Positions 31,177-38,009 of a stretch of 38,798 nt of DNA are shown here, in pieces. A program made the translations under genes and the position numbers. Below the pieces are notes generated by a model. It saw nothing but the letters and a program-made list of their open reading frames with translations. It ran no database searches and was not told the DNA's origin. The first letter of the stretch is position 1. Every line of letters starts with the position of its first letter. Location of the stretch: the NCBI GenBank assembly GCA_025057795.1, contig JANXEP010000009.1, positions 1 to 38,798 on the forward strand, written 5' to 3'. This DNA is from Candidatus Bathyarchaeota archaeon (GTDB taxonomy: Archaea; Thermoproteota; Bathyarchaeia; Bathyarchaeales; UBA233).

Positions 31177-31889
31177 ATGAGCGAATTCGCCGTCGATGTT
31201 GAGAACCTCGTTTTAACTTATGGGCGAATAACAGCCGTGGACAACCTATCCTTTCAAGTTAAGCCGGGGGAAATATACGGTTTACTTGGCCCCAACGGGG
31301 CTGGGAAAAGCAGCACCCTTAAGGTTTTGGTCGGCATTTTAGAACCCGGCTACGGCAAAGTCGAGGTTTTCGGCAAGCCTGTATCCCAAGAGGTTGAGGT
31401 TAAAAAGCTAATTGGATATGTCCCTGAAGAAACCACGCTTCTAGAGTCTCTCACTCCAAGCTTTCCAAACTAACCTCAGCCTTCGAGCTCACCGAGTATT
31501 TCGACACTCCCATCGCGACATTGTCAATGGGAAACAAGCGGAAAGTAGCCGTCATCGCAGTTCTCCTTCACGACCCTCCCCTCCTAATACTTGACGAACC
31601 CCTAATAGGCTTGGACGCCCGCTCATCAAAAATTCTAAAAGAGCTTATGGTGCACCACGCAAGCAGGGGCGGAGCCGTGGTTTTCTCAACCCACATAATG
31701 GAAATAGCTGAAAAAATATGCCACAAAGTGGGAATAATTAACAGGGGAAAACTCGTAGGCGAAGGAACCGTAAACGAGCTTAGGCAGCTTATCCGCAGCG
31801 CGGAAAGCTCCTTAGAAGACATATTCCTAAAAGTCACTCAGCAAGAAGCAAGCCTAAAAGAATTGATTAACGCCCTAGAGGAAAAATGA
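31177..31889 (+). pseudogene. ABC-2 type exporter ATPase with internal deletion and frameshift
   Basis: ATG 31177 (GGAGAGAACAGGAA upstream) opens an ABC ATPase: YGRITAVDNLSF, Walker A GPNGAGKS, Q-loop region IGYVPEETTLLESLTP. The frame then stops at 31471-31473. The second frame resumes as KLSKLTSAFELTEYFD with signature LSMGNKRKV, Walker B LLILDEPLIGLD, D-loop and switch His in FSTHIME, ending at 31889. In homologues about 22-28 residues separate LTP from the helix before the signature; here they are missing and the two parts are out of frame. The protein would lack part of the helical subdomain that contacts the permease. The permease gene starts 4 nt later and is also broken. Confidence 0.8.
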
Positions 31890-31892
31890 ACC

Positions 31893-33540
31893 ATGCAAGG
31901 CTTTTCTAGGCTTTGGAAAATCTCTGGAACAGTTTATAAGGAGATATGTTTTCAATCCGTTTTTTCTCTCCGTTTAGGCGCCGCCTTCCCAAGAATAGAC
32001 GAGGCAAGAATAGAAAAAATCGTCAGCCAAACACGCATGAGCATGATGATTAACAAAGCCCTCATAACAGTATTCATTGCAGTTCTGGGAATCATGCCGC
32101 TGGGTTACTGGTCAATTTTTGCAAGAGACTTAAAACTTCCAGAGGAAATCGCCATTGCTGGCTCCGTCTCAGTTTATTTGGCATCCCTTCTTTTCCTACT
32201 GATAATATTGGGGCTTCAGGTCACCACGTCACTTATGTCCACCAAAGCTTTCGAAGTTTTAAGCACCCTTCCCCTCTCAAGAAAAGAAGTTTCAAGAATC
32301 GCGTTGCTTTCGTATCTGAGAACCTTCGACATTCCCCTTGCGGCAGGCTTAATAATTTTCCCCGTAGCGTTCACCTTTTTCATCGGCCCGGTTTTAGGAG
32401 GGTTAACCGTCCTATTCGCTGCGGGAATAACTGAGGCTTTTTCTTTGGCTTTAACCCTATTTCTGGCGAAGTTTTTCTACTCAAAAATTGCCGCCAGTGG
32501 GGGACATCGAAATACCAAGCGGTTATGCGGTTTATCTATATCCTTGTATGGGTTCTCCCATCCTTTGGAATATACTTCATCATGAATTTTGCAGACCTTA
32601 TGCGTTTTTCGCCTTATCCCTAACCCATTTTTCCTCAATGCATACCTATCTGCCTGCCCCCATCTACCCCTTCGCTTTAGGCTTCCTAATCTCCACAGCA
32701 ACGTTCCCGCAAAAAATTAACCCCGCAATTGGTGTGCTTTCCGCAGTTTCCTCCATGGGCTACCTAGCCCTAACATTTTCAGGCTTAAAATATGCCGGAT
32801 CCACAATAAGGCGCATATGCACTGGCACAGCCATAACCGCGACAAAGGGTTTGGTGAAGGACACTTTTATTCAGCCAAGGCAAGCTTGGCTCGGCGTAAT
32901 CATCAAGGATTTAAGGGTAGCCTCAAGGTCGCCTGCCTACGCAAGCATTCTAGTTTTGCCCGCCATACAAACAGTAATCATACTGATTTCTTTTTTGAGA
33001 GAGCATATAGATCTAAACGCCGCCACGGTTTTCGGGTTTCTGACAGGCGTATCCTTTATATCGCTTATTGTGGCGCCGGTGCTTTTCTCAACTGAAACCC
33101 TTGCCTCAGCCTACGTAAGAAGCCTCCCGCTTAAAAGGAGAACAGTCTTGGCTGCAAAAACCTCCTTAACCGTTGTGATATACCTTAGCTCTATAATAGT
33201 TCTATCCCTAATCGCGTTATACCTAAGAAAAGATTTTGTTCCCGTGGTAACCTTCGGCCTCGCTCACGCCTTATCAGTGGCAGCGGCAAGCATGATGCAG
33301 CTGCTCCTTTTAATCAAGAAGTTCTGGAAGGAGGAATCCGCCATGAGCAACATTTACGCAAACATATACACTTTCGCAATAGTGCTGGTTCCCGGAGTAG
33401 TCATATGTATAGCACCCATAACAGTGGGAATGATTACGCTATTCATAAATACACAATTAACTCTGCCTCTATACTTGGCAACAGCCTCAACGGAATTAAT
33501 AGTCGCAATGGGCCTTTGCCAATATAAAATCAAAAGCTGA
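31893..33540 (+). pseudogene. ABC-2 type exporter permease, two homopolymer frameshifts
   Basis: Three frames join into one roughly 550-aa membrane protein if one G is added to the G5 at 32499-32503 and one T to the T5 at 32605-32609. They read ...YSKIAASGG, then TSKYQAVMRFIYILVWVLPS...FADLMRF, then FALSLTHFSSMHTYLPAP. The middle stretch (32510-32609) lies in a frame of its own. About ten membrane helices are visible, with conserved STLPLSRKEVSRIALLSYLR near helix 3 and its second-half counterpart RSLPLKRRTVLAAKTSL. It is the membrane partner of the ATPase just upstream. Export substrate unknown. Frame breaks may be sequencing errors, but the partner ATPase carries a true deletion. Confidence 0.75.
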
Positions 33541-33559
33541 AAGGGATTATTAGGGCTCG

Positions 33560-34252
33560 TCAGATGTATAAAGAATTGAACAGTTTAGGCTTCTTTCCCG
33601 TCGCCTGCCTGTAAAAGAGGACGAATCTATTGACAGCCATTTCCACAATCACCATTAGCTCCTCAATGGGCACACCCATATCCTTTGCCTCCTCACCCAA
33701 TAGCAGAGCCGCGCCTGAAGGGATGCCCTCCTCCCCTTGCCAAAAAACAGCCCTTATTCTAACCCCGCTGAATGGGCGAACCTCAAAGCTCCAAGTGGCG
33801 TCTGCATGCGCAACCAAGCTGCCGCCGATTTTCCCCGCAGCAACTTCAACCTCTTCGGCTGTTGAGCCATCCATCTCAGCGGCTAGAAAATTGACAATTC
33901 TCCGCTCGTAAAGCTTTGCAGTTTGACCCCCCTCTAACTGCGCCAGACTTATCAGTCGCCCATCACCTTTAACGATGTTGCCTTTAAAGACTCTTTCAAT
34001 GGCGTTAAGCATATATACAAAAAGCCTCGACGAATCCTCCTCTCTATTCAATGGATCCTCAACAAGCACCTTAACACCGCCATCATCTACCTCGGCTTTA
34101 TACTTAACCCCCAGAACAAAAGCCTCCAACCTCTTAGCGTCATCGCTTAAAAAAATTCCACACATAGCCCCCAAAGCCATAGAGGTGCCTATTCTAGATG
34201 CCTTCTCAAGCACAGAAACAAGCCTACTTTTAACATCTTCCGCAAGCTGCAT
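33560..34252 (-). CDS. Uncharacterised protein, possibly DUF3786-like
   Basis: 230 aa from ATG 34252, which has GGATGG 5 nt upstream; the frame extends to 34330 and ATG 34264 is also possible. N-terminal helix (MQLAEDVKSRLVSVLEKASRIG), a beta/alpha middle with LGVKYKAEVDDGGVKVLVED, then LVAHADATWSFEVRPFSGVRIRAVFWQGEEGIPSGAALLLGE split over two strands. The last part resembles DUF3786 proteins (PRVPLxxxLWxGDxEFP then an LFD-like strand) found in anaerobes, but the match is loose. No signal peptide. Function unknown. Confidence 0.6.
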   Translation of the reverse strand: MQLAEDVKSRLVSVLEKASRIGTSMALGAMCGIFLSDDAKRLEAFVLGVKYKAEVDDGGVKVLVEDPLNREEDSSRLFVYMLNAIERVFKGNIVKGDGRLISLAQLEGGQTAKLYERRIVNFLAAEMDGSTAEEVEVAAGKIGGSLVAHADATWSFEVRPFSGVRIRAVFWQGEEGIPSGAALLLGEEAKDMGVPIEELMVIVEMAVNRFVLFYRQATGKKPKLFNSLYI

Positions 34253-34372
34253 CCATGAAACCATCCTGCTATAGAATGCGGATGTCGGAGGAAAAGATAA
34301 CCTTTTCCAAAAGCAGCCATCACTTACCATATACGCGTAGGAGGCAAATAACCAAAGAGCTGAGTGAAGCGC

Positions 34373-34720
34373 TTATTTCCGTTTTATGAGCTCCAGCTCC
34401 ACTTCATCGCCGAATACGCTTTTAAGCTCCTGTAGAAGGCGTCCATAATCCTCCATTGTTTCCGTTTCAACCACCAAGTCCCTATCATCTAAGATGGCTA
34501 GTCTCCCATGGCGTTTAACAACTTCCACAAACTTAGCAGGGTCTATGGTTATCCAGCCCTTCATTCTAAGGGCTAACTCCTCACCTTTGAAAGAGCGTTC
34601 AATCACCAGGTCAATTTTCCTCCTTTTTGCGTCCCATCCTATGATACAAGGCTTCACAATAATGGGTGAAACCGGGTCGTGCATGGCTGCACATTTGAAC
34701 CAAACCTTAGCCCTTATCAT
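34373..34720 (-). CDS. Uncharacterised 115-aa alpha/beta protein
   Basis: Start ATG 34720. Alternating strands and helices (RAKVWFKCAAMHDPVSPIIV, KIDLVIERSFKGEELALRM, PAKFVEVVKRHGRLAIL, YGRLLQELKSVFGDEVELELI). No family recognised and no catalytic motif apparent. Upstream of, and on the same strand as, the 33560-34252 gene (120 nt gap), divergent from the nitroreductase. Confidence 0.65.
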   Translation of the reverse strand: MIRAKVWFKCAAMHDPVSPIIVKPCIIGWDAKRRKIDLVIERSFKGEELALRMKGWITIDPAKFVEVVKRHGRLAILDDRDLVVETETMEDYGRLLQELKSVFGDEVELELIKRK

Positions 34721-34809
34721 TCCATCAGCCCCATTTTCAAGGATTTAAGGTGCATTCATTTATTTGGAACTTAGTGATTAATTTTTATGGGCATTTCCCT
34801 TTCAAGGAG

Positions 34810-35472
34810 ATGTGTCAAGCTGTGGAATTGTTTGAGGCGATTAATACTAGGCGCAGCATCAGAGCCTTCACGGATAAACCCGTAGACCCCCGTATTGTGG
34901 AGGAGATTTTGGAAGCCGCCACTAAGGCGCCTTCAGCCCTTAACCTTCAGCCGTGGGAGTTCCTCGTGGTTGTGGATGAAGAACGGGAGAGGCTAAGCCG
35001 CAGGCTTTTGAAGGCTTACCGGGAGCGGCGTATAGGCTGCAGCCCCCAGGGCTCTGACAAGCTTCCGGAAAAGTTTGCAAGGAGGATGAAGTCAACTTTT
35101 GAGGTGATGAAAGCCAAAATCGAGAGGGCAGAAACTGACTATGAGAGCTTTATTAATGAGGGAAGCCTCAACTTTTACGGCGCCCCAGTCGCCATAATCA
35201 TATGCATGGACAACCGCCTTTCCAAGTATCACCTCCTATCCATAGGGTCAGCCCTCGCCTACCTGGTTCTAGCAGCCCATGCGAAGGGTTTAGGCACCTG
35301 CCTCATAGGGCTTATCCACGCCTATGCTGATGAAGTTAAGGACGCCCTCAATATACCAGAAGAAAAGGAGGTCGTTCTAGGCGTAGCTTTAGGCTATCCA
35401 GACTGGAATTCTACGGTGAATGCTTTTAAAACTCCAAGAGACAGCGTAAAGGAAGTCGCCCGCTGGATATGA
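34810..35472 (+). CDS. Nitroreductase-family FMN oxidoreductase
   Basis: 220 aa from ATG 34810. The FMN-binding signature INTRRSIRAFTDKPV is followed by APSALNLQPWEFLVV, YGAPVAIIICMD and GLGTCLIGLIHAYADEVKDAL with the C-terminal LGYPDWN, all standard for the NADH oxidase/nitroreductase fold, which works as a homodimer. A roughly 40-residue insertion (around CSPQGSDKLPEKFARRMKST) is helical. The start is uncertain: AAGGAG (34804-34809) abuts ATG 34810 and is 12 nt from GTG 34822, and the frame is open from 34750. Physiological substrate unknown. Confidence 0.9.
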   Translation: MCQAVELFEAINTRRSIRAFTDKPVDPRIVEEILEAATKAPSALNLQPWEFLVVVDEERERLSRRLLKAYRERRIGCSPQGSDKLPEKFARRMKSTFEVMKAKIERAETDYESFINEGSLNFYGAPVAIIICMDNRLSKYHLLSIGSALAYLVLAAHAKGLGTCLIGLIHAYADEVKDALNIPEEKEVVLGVALGYPDWNSTVNAFKTPRDSVKEVARWI

Positions 35473-35491
35473 ACCCCTGCAAAACATAGCA

Positions 35492-35653
35492 ATGGAGCCA
35501 TTTAGGCATGCGGAGGTCTACTTTAGGCTGTTGGAATCCATAAGAATCAGCTTAAAGTATGCTCCCGAAGAAGTTATTAAAAAGCTTGAAACTTTTGTTA
35601 TGCCCCAAGAAGCGTCATTGGAAGTAAGGGAAGCCAAATTCTCGAAGATTTAA
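35492..35653 (+). CDS. Short protein or gene remnant beside the attachment site
   Basis: 53-aa frame ([20 protein letters not shown] ... AKFSKI) of normal codon usage. A second frame directly after it ([20 protein letters not shown], ending at a TGA near 35747) also reads protein-like, so this may be one ~85-aa gene with a one-base break near 35647. No homologue recognised. It is on the chromosomal side of the tRNA-Arg fragment. Confidence 0.3.
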   Translation: MEPFRHAEVYFRLLESIRISLKYAPEEVIKKLETFVMPQEASLEVREAKFSKI

Positions 35654-35973
35654 TTCTCACGAAATTTTACTCGAAGCTTGGCAGGATAGATTTTACAGTC
35701 ATAAGTCATCCTCTCACAACGTCTGAGGTTATCAAAAAGGCTAGCTGATAAATCAGCCCAAAAGGCTGCTTTTGCTGAAAGCGGTTTGTTTTTGGCGGGC
35801 CCGGTGGGATTTGAACCCACGTTCTCCGGCTCCGAAGGCCTCTCTGAAGGCGTTTTCATTAAAACTGCCATTAAATATTCGTTTATTCCCATGTTGGCTT
35901 CTTTTGCTTTGGCACGTAAAAGTTCAGCAACCTCGTTTTTGAGGCATATTCCTGTCATTCCAGGTTTAGGCAT
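35650..35973 (-). CDS. Ribbon-helix-helix-like DNA-binding protein running through the attachment site
   Basis: 107 aa from ATG 35973, which overlaps the preceding gene's stop (ATGCCTAA) and has AAGGA just upstream; the open frame to 36066 lies in that gene. N-terminal [31 protein letters not shown] has the strand-helix-helix pattern of CopG/Arc-type regulators. The frame then passes through the 48-nt tRNA-Arg 3' half (read as [15 protein letters not shown]) into flanking DNA, so the last ~55 residues are supplied by the insertion site and beyond. It is the last gene of the element operon. Function as element copy or integration regulator is inference. Confidence 0.6.
   Translation of the reverse strand: MPKPGMTGICLKNEVAELLRAKAKEANMGINEYLMAVLMKTPSERPSEPENVGSNPTGPAKNKPLSAKAAFWADLSASLFDNLRRCERMTYDCKIYPAKLRVKFREN
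35793..35840 (-). repeat. tRNA-Arg (TCG) 3' half: attachment-site copy of an integrated element
   Basis: The minus strand reads tRNA positions 29 to 73 plus CCA: GGC, loop CTTCGGA (anticodon TCG), GCCGG, variable AGAAC, T-arm GTGGG-TTCAAAT-CCCAC, acceptor CGGGCCC, discriminator G, CCA. The 5' side is absent: upstream (higher coordinates) the anticodon stem does not pair and no GGGCCCG acceptor strand occurs. A lone 3' half of a tRNA is the classic footprint of tyrosine-recombinase integration. Because the fragment points to lower coordinates, the element lies on its high-coordinate side. Confidence 0.8.
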
Positions 35974-36208
35974 ATTCCTTTTCCGCCTCCTCACATTTAT
36001 TATTTGGTGATTTCGGGTTTTTAAATGGCAGTATAGAATTTTCTTTAATGGTTTCTGTCTCTTCAATTGTGGGAAAGCCTTTTCTCTGAAGCCATAGGTT
36101 TCGTAAAACTATCAGTTTAGCTGTGTGGAAGTATCCGCCTTCACGTAGTTCCTTTTTGGTGGCTGTTAAGCCTTTGAAGTCGTTTTGCATAGTTTTGGCG
36201 TTTTCCAT
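35966..36208 (-). CDS. Element protein, likely C-terminal part of a stop-interrupted gene
   Basis: 80 aa from ATG 36208; helical and charged ([31 protein letters not shown]). The same frame stays open upstream of the ATG for 18 codons with coding-like sequence (LLHIRPLIWEKAQELYQ) up to a TAA at 36263-36265. That TAA is the stop of the next gene up, in the same frame. Overlaps the ribbon-helix-helix gene by 8 nt. No family recognised. Confidence 0.5.
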   Translation of the reverse strand: MENAKTMQNDFKGLTATKKELREGGYFHTAKLIVLRNLWLQRKGFPTIEETETIKENSILPFKNPKSPNNKCEEAEKEYA

Positions 36209-36262
36209 TTGGTAAAGCTCTTGGGCTTTTTCCCAGATTAGCGGGCGGATATGTAGCAGAAT

Positions 36263-36502
36263 TTACCTCGTGTTTTTTGGCGCGGCATAGCTGTCTATCC
36301 TTTCTGTTTGCTTAAAGTGGAGGCAGCCTTCGAGGGTTATGTATGGATGCTTAAGCCACCGGGTTCTTAGTTGCTGACAAATTTTGTAAGGTGTTAGCTG
36401 TTTCCTTTCGCGTGTATAAGAGGCTCTGTTCGCTGAGATTATTGGTAGTAAAGTTATCAGAGGACAGTTTGGGCAGAGTTTAGTTTGCTCGGCTCTTTTC
36501 AT
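36263..36502 (-). CDS. Element protein, likely N-terminal part of the same gene
   Basis: 79 aa with a CPNC pair near the N-terminus and a basic middle (RERKQLTPYKICQQLRTRWL). ATG 36502 overlaps the stop of the upstream gene as ATGA. It ends in a TAA followed in the same frame by 99 further open codons (36208 frame), so the two may be one 178-aa protein with a nonsense mutation. Confidence 0.5.
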   Translation of the reverse strand: MKRAEQTKLCPNCPLITLLPIISANRASYTRERKQLTPYKICQQLRTRWLKHPYITLEGCLHFKQTERIDSYAAPKNTR

Positions 36503-36822
36503 TGTTTACCACTGAACCATTTGCGCCAGTTTTCTGGGTCTAAGGCACAGTGATGTGTGAAGTAGCCTTTTTCGTATAGCCAATGGTAAAAGTCTGTTAG
36601 GCCTTCGCCGTGGTTGATAAGTTCAACGTAGACGTCGCCGTCTCGCCAGTTGAGTTGCTGGATTAGGCTGTTTATGGCTTCTATGTCCTTTTCGTAGTTT
36701 TGTAGGCTTATGTAAGCGTAGAAGCCCCAATAGTCTTTGTTCCAGTCGCTGGCGAAGATTTCTATCCATTCGCCCTCTGGCTTTTCATTTACTGAATTCC
36801 AGAAACCCTTATACGTTAGCAT
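36499..36822 (-). CDS. Uncharacterised 107-aa acidic aromatic element protein
   Basis: Rich in Trp, Tyr, Asp and Glu (EGEWIEIFASDWNKDYWGFYAYIS, NWRDGDVYVELINHGEG). Net acidic and aromatic, as in some phage or plasmid inhibitor-type proteins, but no family is recognised. Overlaps the upstream gene by 7 nt and the downstream by 4 nt: a tightly coupled operon. Confidence 0.65.
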   Translation of the reverse strand: MLTYKGFWNSVNEKPEGEWIEIFASDWNKDYWGFYAYISLQNYEKDIEAINSLIQQLNWRDGDVYVELINHGEGLTDFYHWLYEKGYFTHHCALDPENWRKWFSGKQ

Positions 36823-37151
36823 TGTTGGGTTGCCTCCAAAGCCTTTATCAAAACTTCACATGGATGGGTTTCAGGCGTAACCTTCTCGATTTTGCAGCTT
36901 AGCAGTTTGTTTTGGGCTTTGTTTAAAACTCCGACTTCTTTTTTCTTTCCGTTCCACTTTTTGGCTTGTTCTGCGAATTGGTAAAGCTGTAGCAAGTCGA
37001 GGCTTCCGCCGTTAAGCTCGAACAACTCTGGGTCTTTTGCCTTTAATTTTTTAAGTCTTCGAATTTTTGCTAAAGCCTGCTGTATTGTTATTTCAAAACC
37101 GTCCTTATCCAGAAGAATATTTTTAAACACTTTATTTCTAAATTTGGGCAT
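36816..37151 (-). CDS. Uncharacterised 111-aa element protein, first in its operon
   Basis: From ATG 37151, preceded by the strong GAGGTGAGG Shine-Dalgarno (GTG 37160 lies within it and is rejected). Basic, helical middle (TIQQALAKIRRLKKLKAKDP, LLQLYQFAEQAKKWNGKKK). No family recognised. Heads the minus-strand operon 37151 to 35650. A TATA-like GTTAAATTTAGG near 37183-37194 fits a promoter. Confidence 0.65.
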   Translation of the reverse strand: MPKFRNKVFKNILLDKDGFEITIQQALAKIRRLKKLKAKDPELFELNGGSLDLLQLYQFAEQAKKWNGKKKEVGVLNKAQNKLLSCKIEKVTPETHPCEVLIKALEATQQC

Positions 37152-37266
37152 TTTCCTCACCTCGAAACAAGGTTAGCCCAATTTCCTAAATTTAACTTAG
37201 AATCGCTTCCAAATGAAAAAATTAAAGCCTAAAAATACCAATTTCACATCACGGTGCAGGAAAATG

Positions 37267-37328
37267 GATTTTCTGTGTGAAAATCAAAATCTGGAAAATT
37301 GCTTTTTCAGTTTTTCAGTGTGAAGATT
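37267..37328. promoter_or_regulatory. Operator-like repeats upstream of the element operon
   Basis: A perfect inverted repeat GATTTTC-TGTGT-GAAAATC (37267-37285) is followed by a related half-conserved copy (37312-37328). The two copies TTTTCTGTGTGAAAATC and TTTTCAGTGTGAAGATT match at 14 of 17 positions, 43 nt apart. They lie between the divergent starts at 37151 and 37425, a place for a regulator such as the ribbon-helix-helix protein. The rest of 37152-37424 shows no gene. Confidence 0.45.
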
Positions 37329-37424
37329 GCACGGATTATGTCTGAAAGATATTGAATTTGTTATAGAAGATTTTTCCATAATGCATAAAGTTTGGCTGAA
37401 TTGTTTTAGTTTTTATGTGGATGA

Positions 37425-37583
37425 ATGCCTAAGAAAGCTATAATTATCGTTACTCTTGTCAATGAGAGCAGAAAAAAGAGTAATGTTGAATTGGAGAGGG
37501 AGATATTTGATGAATTATCTAAGTATCCGGCGAAGATTCCTTGGATGAAAAATGTGGTAAAAGTTGAGGTAAAGAATAATTAG
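37425..37583 (+). CDS. Conserved-looking 52-aa protein
   Basis: Starts MPKKAIIIVTLVNESRKKSN, continues VELEREIFDELSKYPAKIPW and ends MKNVVKVEVKNN. A beta strand, an amphipathic helix and a second strand make a compact alpha/beta mini-protein with normal coding composition. It is convergent with, and overlaps by 65 nt, the 3' end of the PadR gene on the other strand. I recall similar short archaeal proteins, but assign no function. Confidence 0.6.
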   Translation: MPKKAIIIVTLVNESRKKSNVELEREIFDELSKYPAKIPWMKNVVKVEVKNN

Positions 37584-37938
37584 ATTTGCCGTTTTTATTA
37601 AGAATCATAGATACAAAGTTCATGATTCTCTCTTTCGCCTTGAAAATTGCTTGCGTCGTCTCTGCTCCATGTTCAGTTAAAGTATACACTCTTTTTCTTC
37701 CTTTTTGAATGCCTCTTAAAAGTCCTTTCCTTTCCATATGGTAAAGGCAAGAATATACTGTTCCGGGACTCGAAAGAAAGCCGTAGTTCCTCTGCAAAAA
37801 CTTAATAACGTCGTAGCCGCTGATTTGACCGCCATGAGAATATAGGGCTGAAAGAATCAGCAAATCCAAGAAGTTATTAAGAATTCTCCTTTCAAACTCT
37901 CTAACAATGCCATTGATGGGGTAAACTACTGCTTCCAT
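37519..37938 (-). CDS. PadR-family transcriptional regulator
   Basis: 139 aa from ATG 37938 (GGGGTGG about 3 nt upstream; the frame extends to a TTG at 37962). Winged-helix core typical of PadR: NFLDLLILSALYSHGGQISGYDVIKFLQRNYGFLSSPGTVYSCLYHMERKGLLRG written over several segments, with the wing KGRKRVYTLTEHG. PadR proteins repress by binding dyad operators as dimers. A C-terminal tail of about 20 residues is antisense to the 52-aa gene. TATA-like AAAATTTAAAAG (37979-37990) and an inverted repeat beside it suggest autoregulation. Confidence 0.88.
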   Translation of the reverse strand: MEAVVYPINGIVREFERRILNNFLDLLILSALYSHGGQISGYDVIKFLQRNYGFLSSPGTVYSCLYHMERKGLLRGIQKGRKRVYTLTEHGAETTQAIFKAKERIMNFVSMILNKNGKSNYSLPQLLPHFSSKESSPDT

Positions 37939-37989
37939 TTCCACCCCAACCCCAGCGAACAAAATAATCCGAATCAGCTTTTAAATTTT

Positions 37990-38004
37990 ATTCGAAAAAC
38001 GAAT
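37990..38004. promoter_or_regulatory. Inverted repeat at the padR promoter
   Basis: ATTCG-AAAAA-CGAAT, perfect 5-bp arms, immediately upstream of the TATA-like sequence of the PadR gene and 5 nt past the stop of the acetyltransferase gene. Could be the PadR operator; could also act as the upstream gene's terminator. Confidence 0.35.
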
Positions 38005-38009
38005 GGGTG

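Noticed and set aside
35786..36010. Plus-strand open frame starting [13 protein letters not shown]
   Set aside because: Antisense translation of the tRNA-Arg 3' half; the GPVGFEPT string is a familiar false-protein signature of tRNA ends.
36263..36265. Recoded stop codon joining the two element genes
   Set aside because: The codon is TAA; pyrrolysine uses TAG and selenocysteine TGA, so recoding is not a reasonable explanation.
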